Source: Chitinophagia bacterium (GTDB taxonomy: Bacteria; Bacteroidota; Bacteroidia; Chitinophagales; Chitinophagaceae). Taken from it: a stretch of DNA of 6,119 nt. Every line of letters begins with the position of its first letter. Position 1 is the stretch's first letter. Positions 4,819-6,119 of this stretch are shown in pieces. Location of the stretch: the NCBI GenBank assembly GCA_010021705.1, contig RGMU01000098.1, positions 1 to 6,119 on the forward strand, in the 5' to 3' direction. Made by a program: the position numbers and the translations under genes. Under the pieces are notes generated by a model, which saw only the letters and a program-made list of their open reading frames with translations, was not told the origin of the DNA and did no database searches.

Positions 4819-5908
4819 GGCGTTTGTAGGTGTCTATCAGTGTTTTTTCCTGCTCTTGCCAGCAATAGCGTTCGCGTGCTTGCAGGCAGTTTTGCTGTAA
4901 GCGGTTGTAGTAGTCGGTATCGTTCAGCAAGCGGTTTAAGGCATCTGCAATGGCTTCAGCGGTTACCGGTGGTGGCAAAAGGCTTGCTAACTCATATTGT
5001 TCGTTAATACGCTCATATTCCGGATATTGCATACACAGTTGAGGCACAGCAGCGTGCATATAGTCAAAAAAGCGGTTGGCAAGCGAAAAGCGGTTACTGA
5101 TACTTGTATCTTCAAATAGCGTGATGCCTACATAGGCTTGTTGGGTGTAGCTCAATAGTTTTTGAGGCTCTACATAGCCGTGAAAAACTACTTTTTGCTC
5201 TAAATTCAATTTTTTGACCAAGTCCACCGCCTGCTGGTAAAAATTGCCTTCACCGCACACTATCAGGCGGGTATCTATATGCTTCATGGCAGGTATAAGT
5301 TGCTCAAAACACCTACCTACATTTACCGCTCCTTGATACAAAATATATTTTTCTTTTTTTTCAGGAATAGTAAAGGGCTTTAACACCGTGGCATTGCGCA
5401 CAATGCCATAGCGCACTCCGTACCTCAAATAAAAATCAGTGGCATAAGCCTCACCAATGGTATAACCCACCGGAAAACGCGGAATGGCAAAGTTGGCAAT
5501 ATTTTTCCATAGCCAATGCACAAAAGGGCGGGAAATTACCTCTTTAAGCTCTGTAAATATTTCATGCGCATCATGCACCCGCTTTATACCCCGCCTGCGA
5601 GTGGCATAATAAACCGGCAAAATGGTATCTAAATCTATGGCGCACACCACATCGGCATCTATTTTCATTAACACACCATATAGCTTCCACCAATAGTGTA
5701 TATACATCACTTTACCTTGTTCAGCTATTAGCGGTATGCGTATTTGCTCAAAAGGCTGTGGTAGAAGCGGGAGACTCGTTTTGCGTTCAAAGCCAATAAG
5801 GGTTACGTGATAGCCGGCATTGACAAGCGATGTGCAAATCCGAATCATGCGCCGGTCATAATTAAGGTCGTTGGTTACAGTAAATACTAATTTTTTTATA
5901 ACGGGCAT
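4808..5908 (-). CDS. GT-B fold glycosyltransferase, GT4-like
   Basis: 366 residues from the ATG at 5908. N-terminal half: KKLVFTVTNDLNYDRRM (5-21, the NDLxxDRR motif common in this family), VVCAIDLDTILP (87-98) and RVHDAHEIFTEL (110-121). C-terminal donor-binding half: ILYQGAVNVGRCFEQLI (189-205), RLIVCGEGNFYQQAV (214-228), KVVFHGYV (239-246) and SLANRFFDYMHAAVPQLCM (275-293), where the GT4 donor-site helix lies. A TTG at 5959 also opens the frame, but it overlaps the -7 box and adds a non-conserved leader, so the ATG is preferred. Its TAA overlaps the TTG start of the next glycosyltransferase. The pair probably adds successive sugars to a surface polysaccharide or glycolipid; the substrate cannot be read from the sequence. 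No membrane segment is apparent, so it likely acts on the cytoplasmic face. Confidence 0.87.
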   Translation of the reverse strand: MPVIKKLVFTVTNDLNYDRRMIRICTSLVNAGYHVTLIGFERKTSLPLLPQPFEQIRIPLIAEQGKVMYIHYWWKLYGVLMKIDADVVCAIDLDTILPVYYATRRRGIKRVHDAHEIFTELKEVISRPFVHWLWKNIANFAIPRFPVGYTIGEAYATDFYLRYGVRYGIVRNATVLKPFTIPEKKEKYILYQGAVNVGRCFEQLIPAMKHIDTRLIVCGEGNFYQQAVDLVKKLNLEQKVVFHGYVEPQKLLSYTQQAYVGITLFEDTSISNRFSLANRFFDYMHAAVPQLCMQYPEYERINEQYELASLLPPPVTAEAIADALNRLLNDTDYYNRLQQNCLQARERYCWQEQEKTLIDTYKRLEQ

Positions 5909-5956
5909 GAATAGAAAAATACAATAATAACCGCCACCTCCATTAACCGGAACGCA

Positions 5957-5964
5957 CAAAGGTA
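5957..5964 (-). promoter_or_regulatory. -7 box of the glycosyltransferase operon
   Basis: TACCTTTG on the minus strand is a perfect TAnnTTTG match 48 bp upstream of the ATG at 5908. A start point near 5950 would give a leader of about 42 nt. No convincing -33 TTTG lies 19-21 bp further up. It probably drives both glycosyltransferases and possibly the peroxidase. Confidence 0.45.
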
Positions 5965-6005
5965 GATAATATTACGGGATAGTACCTAACAATAAGTTTT
6001 TGCAT

Positions 6006-6013
6006 TACATTTG
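6006..6013 (+). promoter_or_regulatory. -7 box of the acyl-CoA dehydrogenase gene
   Basis: TACATTTG is a perfect TAnnTTTG match 25 bp before the ATG at 6039. A start point near 6020 gives a leader of roughly 19 nt. The -33 position shows no TTTG. It faces away from the glycosyltransferase promoter, with 41 bp between the two boxes. Confidence 0.45.
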
Positions 6014-6038
6014 CGAAGCTATTTAAGTGCATAACAAT

Positions 6039-6119
6039 ATGAATTTCCAACTTACAGAAGAACAATTAGCGGTACAAATGGCAGCCCGCGATTTTGCCCG
6101 TAACGAATTATTACCAGGC
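6039..6119 (+). CDS. Acyl-CoA dehydrogenase, N-terminal fragment cut by the window edge
   Basis: The first 27 codons of a gene that continues beyond the right edge. The product begins MNFQLTEEQLAVQMAARDFA and continues RNELLPG. This is the opening alpha-helix typical of short-chain acyl-CoA dehydrogenases, FAD flavoproteins that introduce a trans-2 double bond into acyl-CoA thioesters during fatty-acid or branched-chain amino-acid breakdown. The ATG is chosen because it gives the standard N-terminus and follows a perfect -7 box; no Shine-Dalgarno sequence is present. The catalytic Glu and the FAD-binding residues lie outside the window, so chain-length specificity cannot be judged. Confidence 0.82.
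   Translation, partial: MNFQLTEEQLAVQMAARDFARNELLPG

Noticed and set aside
4693..5007. 104-codon frame on the plus strand
   Set aside because: It lies wholly antisense to the two glycosyltransferases, has no plausible start signals, and its product shows no recognisable domain.
5909..5959. TTG-initiated extension of the upstream glycosyltransferase
   Set aside because: The TTG overlaps a perfect -7 box, and the extra 17 residues (glycine-rich, then hydrophobic) are unlike the family N-terminus, which begins at the ATG at 5908.

Overview
The window looks like chromosomal DNA from a member of the Bacteroidota, probably an environmental Chitinophagales or Sphingobacteriales type lineage (the order is a guess). 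The evidence is moderate AT bias, the lack of Shine-Dalgarno sequences before most starts, perfect Bacteroidota -7 boxes (TAnnTTTG) before five genes, and protein families with a Bacteroidota flavour. No tRNA, rRNA, CRISPR array or transposase gene was seen.

Layout. Positions 1-447 hold no gene. An exact 84-bp inverted repeat (1-84 and 357-440) encloses two 88-bp REP-like palindromic repeats in direct orientation. A 23S rRNA cytosine methyltransferase of the RlmI type follows (448-1620, +). Converging on it is a small XRE-type helix-turn-helix regulator (minus strand) whose frame is broken near its C-terminus: its conserved tail is still readable in another frame down to 1646. Divergent from the regulator, across an 81-bp spacer with a symmetrical operator-like site, is a 35-residue zinc-ribbon microprotein (2089-2196, +).

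From 2263 to 3656 everything is on the minus strand: a di-heme cytochrome c peroxidase (2610-3656), a 52-residue antitoxin-like small protein just downstream of it (2369-2527), and beyond that a second, detached copy of the peroxidase's last 18 codons and stop (2263-2319). The two tail copies form a 61-bp direct repeat around the small gene, as after insertion at the 3' end of a gene or decay of a tandem paralogue.

Two GT-B fold glycosyltransferases (5908 to 4808, then 4818 to 3700, minus) overlap by 11 nt and form a translationally coupled pair, probably for a cell-surface or exported glycan. The peroxidase starts 43 bp after them and may be read from the same transcript. A divergent promoter region (5909-6038) separates this pair from an acyl-CoA dehydrogenase gene that runs off the right edge (6039-6119, +).

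Most genes are ordinary housekeeping or accessory genes. The unusual signals are the long inverted repeat with its REP pair, the frameshifted regulator facing a zinc-ribbon microprotein, and the duplicated peroxidase tail around an orphan small gene.
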